DNA of 11,922 bases from Maritimibacter sp. (GTDB lineage Bacteria > Pseudomonadota > Alphaproteobacteria > Rhodobacterales > Rhodobacteraceae): positions 1 through 11,922 of the forward strand of contig JAGRMP010000401.1 in the NCBI GenBank assembly GCA_020441225.1. Direction: 5' to 3'. Below, piece after piece: positions 1 through 6,360 of the stretch; position 1 is the first letter of the stretch; every line of letters begins with the position of its first letter. The position numbers and the translations under genes are program-made. Under the pieces are notes generated by a model. It worked only from the letters and a program-made list of their open reading frames with translations, was not told the origin of the DNA and did not search any database.

Positions 1-760
1 CGAAATCGCCGTCCCAGGCGACGCCCAGATCGGCGCCGGCGGCCACCACCGCCTCGGCGGTCACCGGCTGGTTCTCAGTGAGCAGCGGGTTGGGGATGCC
101 GTTCGGAAAGCTGCCGTCCGGGTCATGATGCAACCGCACCACCTCCAAAGGCGCGCCCGCCGCTTTCAGCGCCGAAAACAGCGCGTCGAAGGTCGGTCCC
201 GCCGCGCCGTTGCCGGCATTGACCAGGATCTTCAAAGGCTTCAGCGCCGCCACATCGACAAAGGACATCACCCGCGCCACATAGGCCGCACGTGCCCCCT
301 CGGCCGGTACGATCCGGCCCGGCACCGCGGCAGGGGCAAACCCGCCCGCCTCGGCCAGCGCCTTCACCCGGGCAAGCTCGGTCGCCGGGTCCAGCGGCGC
401 CGAACCCGCCTTGACCATCTTCATCCCGTTGTAATCCATCGGGTTGTGCGAGGCGGTGACGCAGATCCCGCCGTCGGCGCCGAAATGCGTGGTCGCGAAA
501 TACATCTCTTCCGTGCCCGACAGCCCGAGGTCCAGCACCTCCACCCCCTGCGCCACCAGCCCCTCGGCCACGGCGGCGGCGAGGCTCTCGGAACTCGCGC
601 GGATGTCGCGACCCAGCACCACCCGTTTCGCGTCGAGCGCAACGGCGAAGCCCTGGCCGATCACCCGGGCGATGTCTTCGTCCAGATTGTCGCCCAGGCG
701 CCCGCGGATGTCGTAGGCCTTGAAACAGCTCAGCTCGGTCAGCGTATCAGTCACGGGCAT
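1..760 (-). CDS. manB: Phosphomannomutase/phosphoglucomutase, ManB/AlgC type (3' end outside window)
   Basis: This enzyme of the alpha-D-phosphohexomutase family would interconvert mannose-6-phosphate and mannose-1-phosphate in the cytoplasm, feeding GDP-mannose synthesis. The 253 visible residues hold domain 1 and part of domain 2. The N-terminus has the FKAYDIRG motif (13-20). The phosphoserine loop reads TASHNP (102-107), with Ser104 as the expected phosphorylated residue. The last visible residues are DGDF, the first part of the DGDxDR metal-binding loop, so the cut falls mid-protein (family length about 450-500). The ATG at 760 is chosen because GAGG lies 6-7 bases before it; a GTG six bases downstream is the alternative. 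The start overlaps the end of manC by 14 bases, indicating translational coupling in one operon. Family assignment is firm. The preference for mannose over glucose is inferred from the manC neighbour. Confidence 0.93.
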   Translation of the reverse strand, partial: MPVTDTLTELSCFKAYDIRGRLGDNLDEDIARVIGQGFAVALDAKRVVLGRDIRASSESLAAAVAEGLVAQGVEVLDLGLSGTEEMYFATTHFGADGGICVTASHNPMDYNGMKMVKAGSAPLDPATELARVKALAEAGGFAPAAVPGRIVPAEGARAAYVARVMSFVDVAALKPLKILVNAGNGAAGPTFDALFSALKAAGAPLEVVRLHHDPDGSFPNGIPNPLLTENQPVTAEAVVAAGADLGVAWDGDF

Positions 761-2177
761 AAACGTCCTCGTAGCGGATGATGTCGTCTTCGCCCAGATA
801 AGAGCCGGTCTGCACCTCGATCAGCACCATCGGCACCTTGCCCGGGTTGGCCATCCGGTGGACGGCGCCGAGCGGGATATAGACCGACTGGTTCTCGGTC
901 ACGAGCTGCACTCTGTCGTCAATGGTCACTTCGGCGGTGCCCGAGACCACGATCCAGTGTTCGGCGCGGTGGTGGTGCGACTGCAGGCTGAGCGCCGCGC
1001 CGGGCTTGACCACGATCCGCTTCACCTGGAAGCGCTCGGCCAGCACCAGGCTTTCGAACCAGCCCCAGGGCCGGTGATCCTTGGGAAAGGCCGTGGCCTG
1101 GTGTGCGCCCTTGTCCTTGAGCGCCGCAACGGCGGTCTTGACGTCCTGCGCGCGCTCCATGTCGGCCACCAGCACCGCGTCGCCCATCGCCACCGCGATC
1201 ACGTTCTCCAGCCCCAGCCCGACGATTTCGAGGTTCTTGTCGTCGGAGCGCAGCAGGCTGTTTTGGCAGTCGATCGCCGTGGCATTGCCTGACAGCGCGA
1301 CACCGTTCGCATCCGGCCCGGATTCGCGCCAGATCGCGTCCCAGCCGCCCAGGTCCGACCAACCGGCGGAATAGGGCACCACCGCCAGGTTGTCGGCCCG
1401 CTCCATCACCGCATAGTCGATCGAAATGTCCTGGGCGCCCGCCCAGGCCTCGGGATCGAGCCGGTGGAAGTCGAGATCGGGCCGGCCGCCCTCGATCGCG
1501 CGCGCCACCGGTTCGACCAGGTCGGGCGCATGGCGCATGAAGGCGTCGATGATCGCCTTGACCGAGAACAGGAAGATCCCGGCGTTCCACAGGTGCTTGC
1601 CACCCGCGACCATCGCCTGCGCCGCCTCCAGATCGGGCTTTTCGACGAAACGGACGAGGTCCATCACATGCGGGGCGCCCGGATCGTGGCTCTCGGCGAG
1701 TTCGAGATAGCCATAGCCGGTCTCGGCATGGTCGGGCGCAATGCCGAAGGTCACGAGCTTGCCCGCTTCCGCCGCCGGCACCCCGAGCGCGACCGCGGCA
1801 CGAAACGCCTCCGGATCCGGCACCAGATGATCCGACGGCGCGACCAGCATCAGCGCGTCTTCGCCGCCGCCGGCGCGGTCGAGCCACAGCGCCGCCGCCA
1901 GCACGGCGGGGGCGGTATTGCGCCCTTCCGGCTCGATCAGGATCGCGCCGGGCCCGATCCCTGCGGCGGTGAGCTGCTCGCCGACGATAAAGCGGAAATC
2001 CGAATTGGTCAGCACCAGGGGGGCGGCATATCCGGGGCCGGACAGCCGCCGCGCCGAGGACTGGAAGGGCGTCACCTCGCCGATCAGCGGCACGAATTGT
2101 TTCGGATAGGATTTCCGCGACAGGGGCCACAACCGCGTTCCCGAGCCGCCCGCCAACAATACCGGTGTAATCATCAT
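747..2177 (-). CDS. manC: Bifunctional mannose-1-phosphate guanylyltransferase / mannose-6-phosphate isomerase (type II PMI)
   Basis: The protein makes GDP-mannose from mannose-1-phosphate and GTP and, through its C-terminal cupin domain, isomerises fructose-6-phosphate and mannose-6-phosphate. With manB it covers the route from fructose-6-phosphate to GDP-mannose. In 476 residues (usual family length) one sees the nucleotidyltransferase signature GGSGTRLWPLSR (10-21) followed by YPKQF (24-28), EPEGRNTAPA (82-91), FVEKP (177-181), LWNAGIF (196-202), and the C-terminal cupin metal site QSHHHRAEHW (399-408). The start at 2177 is preferred: AGGA sits 6 bases upstream and the family begins right at this point (M-ITPVLLAGG). 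An in-frame ATG at 2249, also with a purine-rich AGAGGA upstream, would add 24 residues with no family resemblance. The gene is first in an operon with manB and is divergent from the ExoY-like gene across a 1-kb control region. Confidence 0.95.
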   Translation of the reverse strand: MMITPVLLAGGSGTRLWPLSRKSYPKQFVPLIGEVTPFQSSARRLSGPGYAAPLVLTNSDFRFIVGEQLTAAGIGPGAILIEPEGRNTAPAVLAAALWLDRAGGGEDALMLVAPSDHLVPDPEAFRAAVALGVPAAEAGKLVTFGIAPDHAETGYGYLELAESHDPGAPHVMDLVRFVEKPDLEAAQAMVAGGKHLWNAGIFLFSVKAIIDAFMRHAPDLVEPVARAIEGGRPDLDFHRLDPEAWAGAQDISIDYAVMERADNLAVVPYSAGWSDLGGWDAIWRESGPDANGVALSGNATAIDCQNSLLRSDDKNLEIVGLGLENVIAVAMGDAVLVADMERAQDVKTAVAALKDKGAHQATAFPKDHRPWGWFESLVLAERFQVKRIVVKPGAALSLQSHHHRAEHWIVVSGTAEVTIDDRVQLVTENQSVYIPLGAVHRMANPGKVPMVLIEVQTGSYLGEDDIIRYEDVYARD

Positions 2178-2407
2178 CTCAATTCCTGTCAGACCCCGAT
2201 GGAAGGCTTCGCCGCGCGCCCGTTTCGGCCGGGTGGCGACCCCGCCCATCGTGTCATTCCTCTCGCCCCCACGGTGCCGCCAGTGACGCCGCCGCAGAGG
2301 AATACCTCGGTTGTCCCTACCCGGCCGCCGGCCGATCCGGGAACGGTCAGAGCGCTAGCATGCCGCCCGTTCAGCGACAACGCCGCAGCGCAGCTTTTCG
2401 CGCCCGG

Positions 2408-2441
2408 GAACAAACTGTTCTGCGTTCGTGGCAACAGTTTG
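2408..2441. repeat. Nested dyads, operator-like
   Basis: A perfect 9-base inverted repeat (CAAACTGTT at 2411-2419, AACAGTTTG at 2433-2441) has a 13-base spacer, putting the arm centres 22 bp apart, about two helical turns. The left arm is also part of a second dyad, GAACA-AAC-TGTTC (2408-2420). A short CCGCG/CGCGG hairpin follows at 2444-2458. There is no T-tract on either strand, so it does not look like a terminator. It may bind a dimeric regulator or form a leader hairpin upstream of manC. Confidence 0.4.
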
Positions 2442-2657
2442 ACCCGCGTTTGTCGCGGATACGGAACTTCGAACCTTCCGTCGCCGCGCCGAAGACCGCC
2501 CCGATGCGCCTCCGGTCTGTCCGAAATCCACCGCGATCCGGGCAAGGGGACCGGTTTATTTCGCGCAGCACAGCGCCGGCATGGCAGCATTGACGGCCGT
2601 TTAAACTCCCCGGGACCGCCGCTGATTCCCGGCACTCTCCCGTTTCGCTTCGTTCAG

Positions 2658-2681
2658 TATATCTCGTGGCATATCTCGCGG
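2658..2681. repeat. Tandem 12-bp direct repeat
   Basis: Two head-to-tail copies, TATATCTCGTGG and CATATCTCGCGG, match at 10 of 12 positions and share the core ATATCTCG. A 12-bp tandem spacing places both copies close to the same helix face, as in binding sites of some response regulators. No regulator is assigned. Confidence 0.4.
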
Positions 2682-2711
2682 CGAAATTCCGCTCACCGCC
2701 GCGCTGCGGGA

Positions 2712-2739
2712 GAGCGAGTCCGTCGCGCGCCGAGCGAGT
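2712..2739. repeat. Direct repeat GAGCGAGT, 20 bp apart
   Basis: Two perfect 8-base copies lie at 2712-2719 and 2732-2739, start to start 20 bp or about two helical turns. They follow the 12-bp tandem repeat and lie in the non-coding control region. Function unknown. Confidence 0.3.
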
Positions 2740-2880
2740 TTCCCGGTCTCGCAATCGAAAACCGGCCGACAACCTGCCTCACCTTTAGCCGCAGGCACGA
2801 TTCCACTGCTGATTGTTTGTGCGTCCCGCGCCTACGGACCTTCCGGACCGGTCGCGCGGCGTCCGGTATCGCCGTGCCGA

Positions 2881-2898
2881 ATGTTCTTGAACGAACAT
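2881..2898. repeat. 18-bp inverted repeat ATGTTC-N6-GAACAT
   Basis: Perfect 6-base arms flank TTGAAC, which itself forms GTTC-TT-GAAC with the left arm. The right half (GAACGAACAT) recurs upstream of the RTX hydrolase gene. The spacing does not fit the alphaproteobacterial LexA box (GTTC-N7-GTTC), so no SOS role is assigned here. Confidence 0.35.
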
Positions 2899-3011
2899 CC
2901 TACATCGCAGGAATAGGGATCCAAGGCCGCAGAAACGAAGAGTTTGTTTCAAATTTCCGACATATTTCTATGTCCCCTATCGCCTGTGCGACTTCGGACA
3001 CACCGACAACA

Positions 3012-3026
3012 GGGTAAGGCTTACCC
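3012..3026. promoter_or_regulatory. Perfect 7+1+7 palindrome, candidate operator
   Basis: GGGTAAG-G-CTTACCC is a perfect dyad with a single central base, 153 bp upstream of the ExoY-like start. Its symmetry and size fit the operator of a small homodimeric repressor. It lacks a loop and a T-tract, so a terminator is unlikely. The regulator is unknown. Confidence 0.4.
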
Positions 3027-3109
3027 GGACTTCACAATATCGGTTCCATGAGGTAGCACCGAACACATTAGGTGGGCTATGTCCGGGTGCTCGTTTCGGA
3101 AACCTTTTT

Positions 3110-3127
3110 GGATGGGTTTTGGGTGGG
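3110..3127 (+). other. G/T-rich strand with four G-runs
   Basis: The coding strand carries four G-runs of two or three bases separated by AT, TTTT and T, about 50-70 bases before the GTG of the ExoY-like gene. A TTTGGATG octamer flanks this on each side. A two-tier G-quadruplex is conceivable in the leader RNA or non-template strand, but the first run is only two Gs long. Confidence 0.25.
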
Positions 3128-3178
3128 CAATTTGGATGTATCAGGTGGTAACAGGCATCATTTCGTAGTGAGGCGACA

Positions 3179-3841
3179 GTGAGCATAGATAGTCCGGCCG
3201 ACGCCTTTGGCGCCTCGCCAAAGTTTAGCAGGATTTCAGGTCCGGTCGGAGGGTCTGTGGTGTTCTGGCGCGCCAAGCGCCTCGCCGACATCGTCGTAAG
3301 TCTGTGCCTGCTGCCCGCGGTCGCGATCGTCGCCTTTGCGCTGCTGCTGCTCAACCGCCGGTACAACCGCGGCCCGCTGCTCTACCGTCAGACCCGCATG
3401 GGCCAGGACCTGGCCCCGTTCACCGCGATCAAGTTCCGCTCGATGCAACCGGCCCCGGCGGTCACCCGCGCGGTCGACGACCCGATCGAAGCCGACCGGA
3501 TCACGCCGCTGGGCCGGATCCTGCGCAAGAGCCGGATCGACGAACTGCCGCAGGTCGTCAACGTCCTGCGCGGCGAAATGAGCCTCATCGGCCCGCGTCC
3601 GGATTACTTCGACCACGCCCGCCAATACGTCGCCCAGATCCCCGAATACCGCCTGCGCCACCTGGTGCGGCCCGGCATTTCGGGCCTCGCCCAGGTCACG
3701 CTCGGCTATGCCGAAGGGCTCGACGCGACCCGCGCCAAGGCCACCGCCGATCTCGCCTATATCCGCAACGCCTCCTTCGCGCTCGAGATCCGGATCTTCT
3801 GGCTCACCCTGGTGACGGTGTTTCTGCGCCGCGGCGCCTGA
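3179..3841 (+). CDS. ExoY/WcaJ-like initiating sugar-phosphate transferase
   Basis: A bacterial sugar transferase (PF02397-type) that would transfer a hexose-1-phosphate from a nucleotide sugar to undecaprenyl phosphate at the inner membrane, the first step of exopolysaccharide repeat-unit assembly. The 220-residue length matches short ExoY-type enzymes, which have one membrane segment. A hydrophobic stretch lies at about 37-58. It is followed by GPLLYRQTRMG (65-75), KFRSM (85-89), ITPLGRILRKSRIDELPQ (108-125) with the conserved Asp-Glu pair, GPRP (138-141) and PGISGL (165-170). The GTG start at 3179 has GAGG 6 bases upstream. It is the first plus-strand gene after the control region and divergent from manC. 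The donor sugar (glucose, galactose or other) cannot be read from the sequence. Confidence 0.92.
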   Translation: MSIDSPADAFGASPKFSRISGPVGGSVVFWRAKRLADIVVSLCLLPAVAIVAFALLLLNRRYNRGPLLYRQTRMGQDLAPFTAIKFRSMQPAPAVTRAVDDPIEADRITPLGRILRKSRIDELPQVVNVLRGEMSLIGPRPDYFDHARQYVAQIPEYRLRHLVRPGISGLAQVTLGYAEGLDATRAKATADLAYIRNASFALEIRIFWLTLVTVFLRRGA

Positions 3842-3900
3842 AGGTGACCTGACGTCATCCGCGGCCGATTTCTGTCGATTTCCGACGTCCGCGGCGCCTG
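3829..3900. repeat. 12-bp direct repeat CCGCGGCGCCTG, exactly 60 bp apart
   Basis: The copy at 3829-3840 overlaps the last codons of the ExoY-like gene and an identical copy sits at 3889-3900 in the short gap before the phosphatase. Between them lie the palindrome TGACGTCA (3850-3857) and two near-identical decamers beginning CGATTTC. This may be a small local duplication; no function is evident. Confidence 0.3.
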
Positions 3901-3942
3901 GCAGGTTGAACCCGGCGCATTGTTGCGACTATCCCCTCGGCC

Positions 3943-4716
3943 ATGTCCTGGCTCACTCAGATCCTCGGCGGTGACACCGCACCCGACCAACCGACGTTCG
4001 ACGTCGCGCCGGCCCCGGCCGAGCGGCTCGTCGTGATCGGCGACGTGCATGGCTGCGACCGGCTGCTCCTGTCGCTGCTCAACCGCCTCGGCGCCCTCGA
4101 CCCGTCCCCCGAGCGCCTGGTCTTTACCGGCGATCTGATCGACCGGGGCGAGAACAGCGCCAGCGTGCTGTCGCTGGTCTACGGGCTGCAGCGCCGGCTC
4201 GGCGACGGGCTCGTGGTGCTGCGCGGCAATCATGAACAGATGATGCTCGATTTTCTCGACGCGCCCACCGAAATGGCTGAGCGCTGGCTGCGCTATGGCG
4301 GGCTCCAGACCCTCGCAAGCTTCGGCGTCGGCGGCGCGACCGAGTCCATGTCCGACACCAAGACCCACGCGGTACGCGACAAGCTCGCCGAAGCGCTCGG
4401 ACCGGAGCTGATCGACTGGTTGTGGGCGCTTCCGGCGATCTTTTCCTCCGGCAACGTCCATGTCGTCCATGCCGGCGCCGACCCGGCCCGGCCGCTCGAC
4501 CGGCAATCGGCGCATACGCTGATCTGGGGGCACCCCGACTTCCTGCGCCGGCCGCGGCGCGACGGGCAATGGGTGGTCCACGGCCATACCATCGTCGATG
4601 TCGTCGCCGCCGAGAACGGCCGGGTCGGCGTCGACACCGGCGCCTATGCGACCGGCCGGCTCTCGGCCGCGGTGATCTCGCGCGACGGGGTCGAATCCGT
4701 CACCGTTCCGGCCTGA
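3943..4716 (+). CDS. PPP-family metallophosphatase (serine/threonine phosphatase-like)
   Basis: A cytoplasmic calcineurin-like phosphoesterase of the bacterial PPP group. The metal-binding signature is complete: GDVHG (33-37), GDLIDRG (63-69), RGNHE (94-98), HAG (176-178) and GHT (214-216). This is the two-metal site that hydrolyses phosphomonoesters of proteins or, in the ApaH-like branch, dinucleoside polyphosphates. At 257 residues it is a single-domain enzyme without signal peptide or membrane segment. It lies between the initiating transferase and the export lipoprotein, on the same strand, with gaps of 101 and 229 bases. A role in reversing phosphorylation of a polysaccharide-assembly component is possible but inferred. 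No clear Shine-Dalgarno sequence precedes the ATG at 3943, so the start is less certain than the family. Confidence 0.88.
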   Translation: MSWLTQILGGDTAPDQPTFDVAPAPAERLVVIGDVHGCDRLLLSLLNRLGALDPSPERLVFTGDLIDRGENSASVLSLVYGLQRRLGDGLVVLRGNHEQMMLDFLDAPTEMAERWLRYGGLQTLASFGVGGATESMSDTKTHAVRDKLAEALGPELIDWLWALPAIFSSGNVHVVHAGADPARPLDRQSAHTLIWGHPDFLRRPRRDGQWVVHGHTIVDVVAAENGRVGVDTGAYATGRLSAAVISRDGVESVTVPA

Positions 4717-4859
4717 CGCACGCCCGCGGCCCGCCCGCATGGCCCGATCGTGGCCGCGTCGGCCCGGGCGCTGCGCCGCGCTTCACCGGATGTCGCCCAA
4801 AACCGCCCGAAAAGTGCAGCATTTTTGCCATGGCGTCCAACTTACGACGCAATTCGCGG

Positions 4860-4888
4860 TTCCTCGCGCGGATTGCCGTTGGTATAAA
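4860..4888 (+). promoter_or_regulatory. Weak candidate promoter for the export lipoprotein
   Basis: TATAAA at 4883-4888 is a good -10 match and stands out in GC-rich surroundings. The -35 position at 17-bp spacing is only TTCCTC (4860-4865), a poor match. A 6-base stem (TGCGGT 4906-4911, ACCGCA 4918-4923) would lie in the leader. The 229-base gap upstream of the gene makes a promoter here reasonable. Confidence 0.3.
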
Positions 4889-4945
4889 GCCGCGACACAG
4901 GAGGATGCGGTCGCCACACCGCACCTATGACTTAGGGGACAGAAT

Positions 4946-6286
4946 ATGCGTATTTTCGCTGCCTTCGCGGTCGTTGCATCGCTCGCGGCTTGCGGACTCA
5001 CACCGACGGTAAGACCGGGTGATTCGGCTGCTGGCGAGGTCAAGATCGTCGCCGTTACCAACGAGACCATTTCCACCGCCAACGCGTCGCCGTATCACCC
5101 GCGCACGCTGCCGGCGATCTTCAACTATTCCGCCGGCGTCGGTGGCGCGCCGATGGGCGCTGGCGCGGTGCCGGAACCGGCCTATTCGCCGGAATCGCGG
5201 CCGGGCACCCTGCCCACCCGCCTGCCCGATCCCTACACCCCCGGTGCCTACATGATCGGCGTCGGCGACGTGCTCCTGCTCTCGACCCCGACCTCCGGCG
5301 ACACCGTCGAAGCCCTCACCGGCCTGCTCGCGGCGCAGTCCCAGCGCCAGGGCTACACCGTGCAGGACGACGGCGCGATCGCGATCCCGGAAGTCGGCCG
5401 GATCCGCGTCAGCGGCCTGACCCTCGAGGAAGCCGAGGCCGAGATCTTCCAGGCTCTCGTCGGCAACCAGCTCGACCCGACCTTCTCGCTCGAGATCTCC
5501 GAGTTCAATTCGCAGCGGGTCGCCGTCGGCGGCGCGGTCACCACCTCGACGGTGGTGCCGATCACGTTGCAGACCCCGACCCTGTCCGAAGTCATCACCG
5601 CCGCCGGCGGCGTCAACCTGACCGACACGGAATACGCCTCGATCCGCATCTACCGCGACGGCTCGATCTACCAGGTGCCGATGTCGGCCTTCATGTCCGA
5701 CCCCAGCATCCAGGCGCTCAAGATGAAGAACGGCGACTCGGTCTTCGTCGATACCGCCTACGACCTCGACAAGGCCGCGGCCTATTTCGAACAGCAGATC
5801 CGGGTGGCCGAGTTCCGCCAGGCCCAGCGCGACTCGGCGCTGTCGCAGCTCTCCGCGGAAGTGGCCCTGCGCCGCGATGAGCTGACCGAACGCCGCACCA
5901 ACTTCCTGTCCAAGATCGACCTCGACGCCGTGCAGCGCGATTACGTCTATGTCGCCGGCGAAGTTGGCGTGCAGAGCCGCTTCACCCTGCCGTTCGAACG
6001 CACCGCCTCGCTCGCCGACGCGCTGTTCACCGAAGCGGCCGGTGTGCCGAGCGAAATGGGCACCCTGTCGCAGCTCTACGTGGTTCGCGCCGACTCGAAC
6101 GGCCCCGGCGTCATCGCCTGGCATCTCGACGCGTCCAACGCCGCGAGCCTGGTGCTGGCGACCAAGTTCCAGCTGCGCCCGGACGACGTGGTCTTCGTTT
6201 CCGAGAACCCGGTGCGCTCGGCGCAGCGGCTGTTCTCGATCGTCTCGACCGGCTTCGACGTGATCGACACCGCCGCCGGCCTCTGA
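4946..6286 (+). CDS. Wza/GumB-like outer-membrane polysaccharide export lipoprotein
   Basis: The protein should form the outer-membrane export channel for the polymer. It begins with a lipoprotein signal ending in the lipobox LAAC (13-16). Cys16 would be lipidated, and Gly17 does not trigger inner-membrane retention. A Poly_export (PF02563-like) domain spans about 98-187 (PGAYMIGVGDVL onward). A first SLBB-like domain runs about 190-268 and a second about 332-420 (DYVYVAGEVG). Between them sits a highly charged, helical stretch at about 273-330. The C-terminal 25 residues could form a short amphipathic helix, as in Wza. At 446 residues it is longer than Wza (about 380). AGGGGA lies 6 bases upstream of the ATG. 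It needs an inner-membrane partner (Wzc/ExoP), which is not in the window. Confidence 0.92.
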   Translation: MRIFAAFAVVASLAACGLTPTVRPGDSAAGEVKIVAVTNETISTANASPYHPRTLPAIFNYSAGVGGAPMGAGAVPEPAYSPESRPGTLPTRLPDPYTPGAYMIGVGDVLLLSTPTSGDTVEALTGLLAAQSQRQGYTVQDDGAIAIPEVGRIRVSGLTLEEAEAEIFQALVGNQLDPTFSLEISEFNSQRVAVGGAVTTSTVVPITLQTPTLSEVITAAGGVNLTDTEYASIRIYRDGSIYQVPMSAFMSDPSIQALKMKNGDSVFVDTAYDLDKAAAYFEQQIRVAEFRQAQRDSALSQLSAEVALRRDELTERRTNFLSKIDLDAVQRDYVYVAGEVGVQSRFTLPFERTASLADALFTEAAGVPSEMGTLSQLYVVRADSNGPGVIAWHLDASNAASLVLATKFQLRPDDVVFVSENPVRSAQRLFSIVSTGFDVIDTAAGL

Positions 6287-6321
6287 GCCCGCGACGGGAG
6301 CAACGCTCCGGCACAGACCAG

Positions 6322-6346
6322 GGGCCGCCGGTTTCGGCGGCCCTTT
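6322..6346 (+). terminator. Intrinsic terminator after the export lipoprotein gene
   Basis: A perfect 9-bp GC-only stem (GGGCCGCCG 6322-6330, CGGCGGCCC 6335-6343) with a GTTT loop is followed by TTT, 36 bases after the stop of the export gene. On the minus strand no T-tract follows, so it serves mainly the plus strand. The short T-run makes it moderate in predicted strength. Confidence 0.75.
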
Positions 6347-6360
6347 CCTGTTCCGGCGGA

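Larger units (their letters stand above)
2178..3178. promoter_or_regulatory. About 1 kb non-coding divergent control region between manC and the ExoY-like gene
   Basis: No reading frame here in any of the six frames resembles a known protein. The open frames that exist have the shuffled Arg/Pro/Ser-rich look of non-coding GC-rich DNA. The right part (about 2640-3178) is visibly richer in A and T than the flanking genes. The region holds several symmetrical or repeated motifs, listed separately. It separates two divergently transcribed polysaccharide genes, so promoters for both must lie in it, but I cannot name -35/-10 boxes with confidence. In Sinorhizobium meliloti the region upstream of exoY is also a regulatory hub bound by MucR. 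That analogy is inference only; no MucR site is claimed. Confidence 0.6.

Noticed and set aside
2189..2772. Small minus-strand frames that might encode an ExoX-like inhibitor of the transferase
   Set aside because: ExoX-type proteins are small and membrane-associated; these frames are Arg/Gly-rich with no hydrophobic segment and no convincing ribosome binding site.
2794..2809. Sigma-54-like GGCACG...TGC sequence
   Set aside because: The GG and GC elements are 12 bases apart instead of the required 10.
2881..2898. LexA box in the exo control region
   Set aside because: GTTC/GAAC elements are present but no pair has the direct-repeat N7 spacing.
1464..3017. Long plus-strand open frame across manC and the control region
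   Set aside because: It is antisense to the well-supported manC and continues into non-coding DNA. The product is Arg/Gly/His-rich without domains.
4810..4830. Terminator for the phosphatase gene (AAAAGT...ATTTTT)
   Set aside because: The possible stem is only six mostly A-U pairs with one G-U, too weak to call.
4925..6124. Minus-strand open frame opposite the export lipoprotein
   Set aside because: Arg/Gly/Asp-rich shadow of a gene with clear lipobox and export domains on the plus strand.
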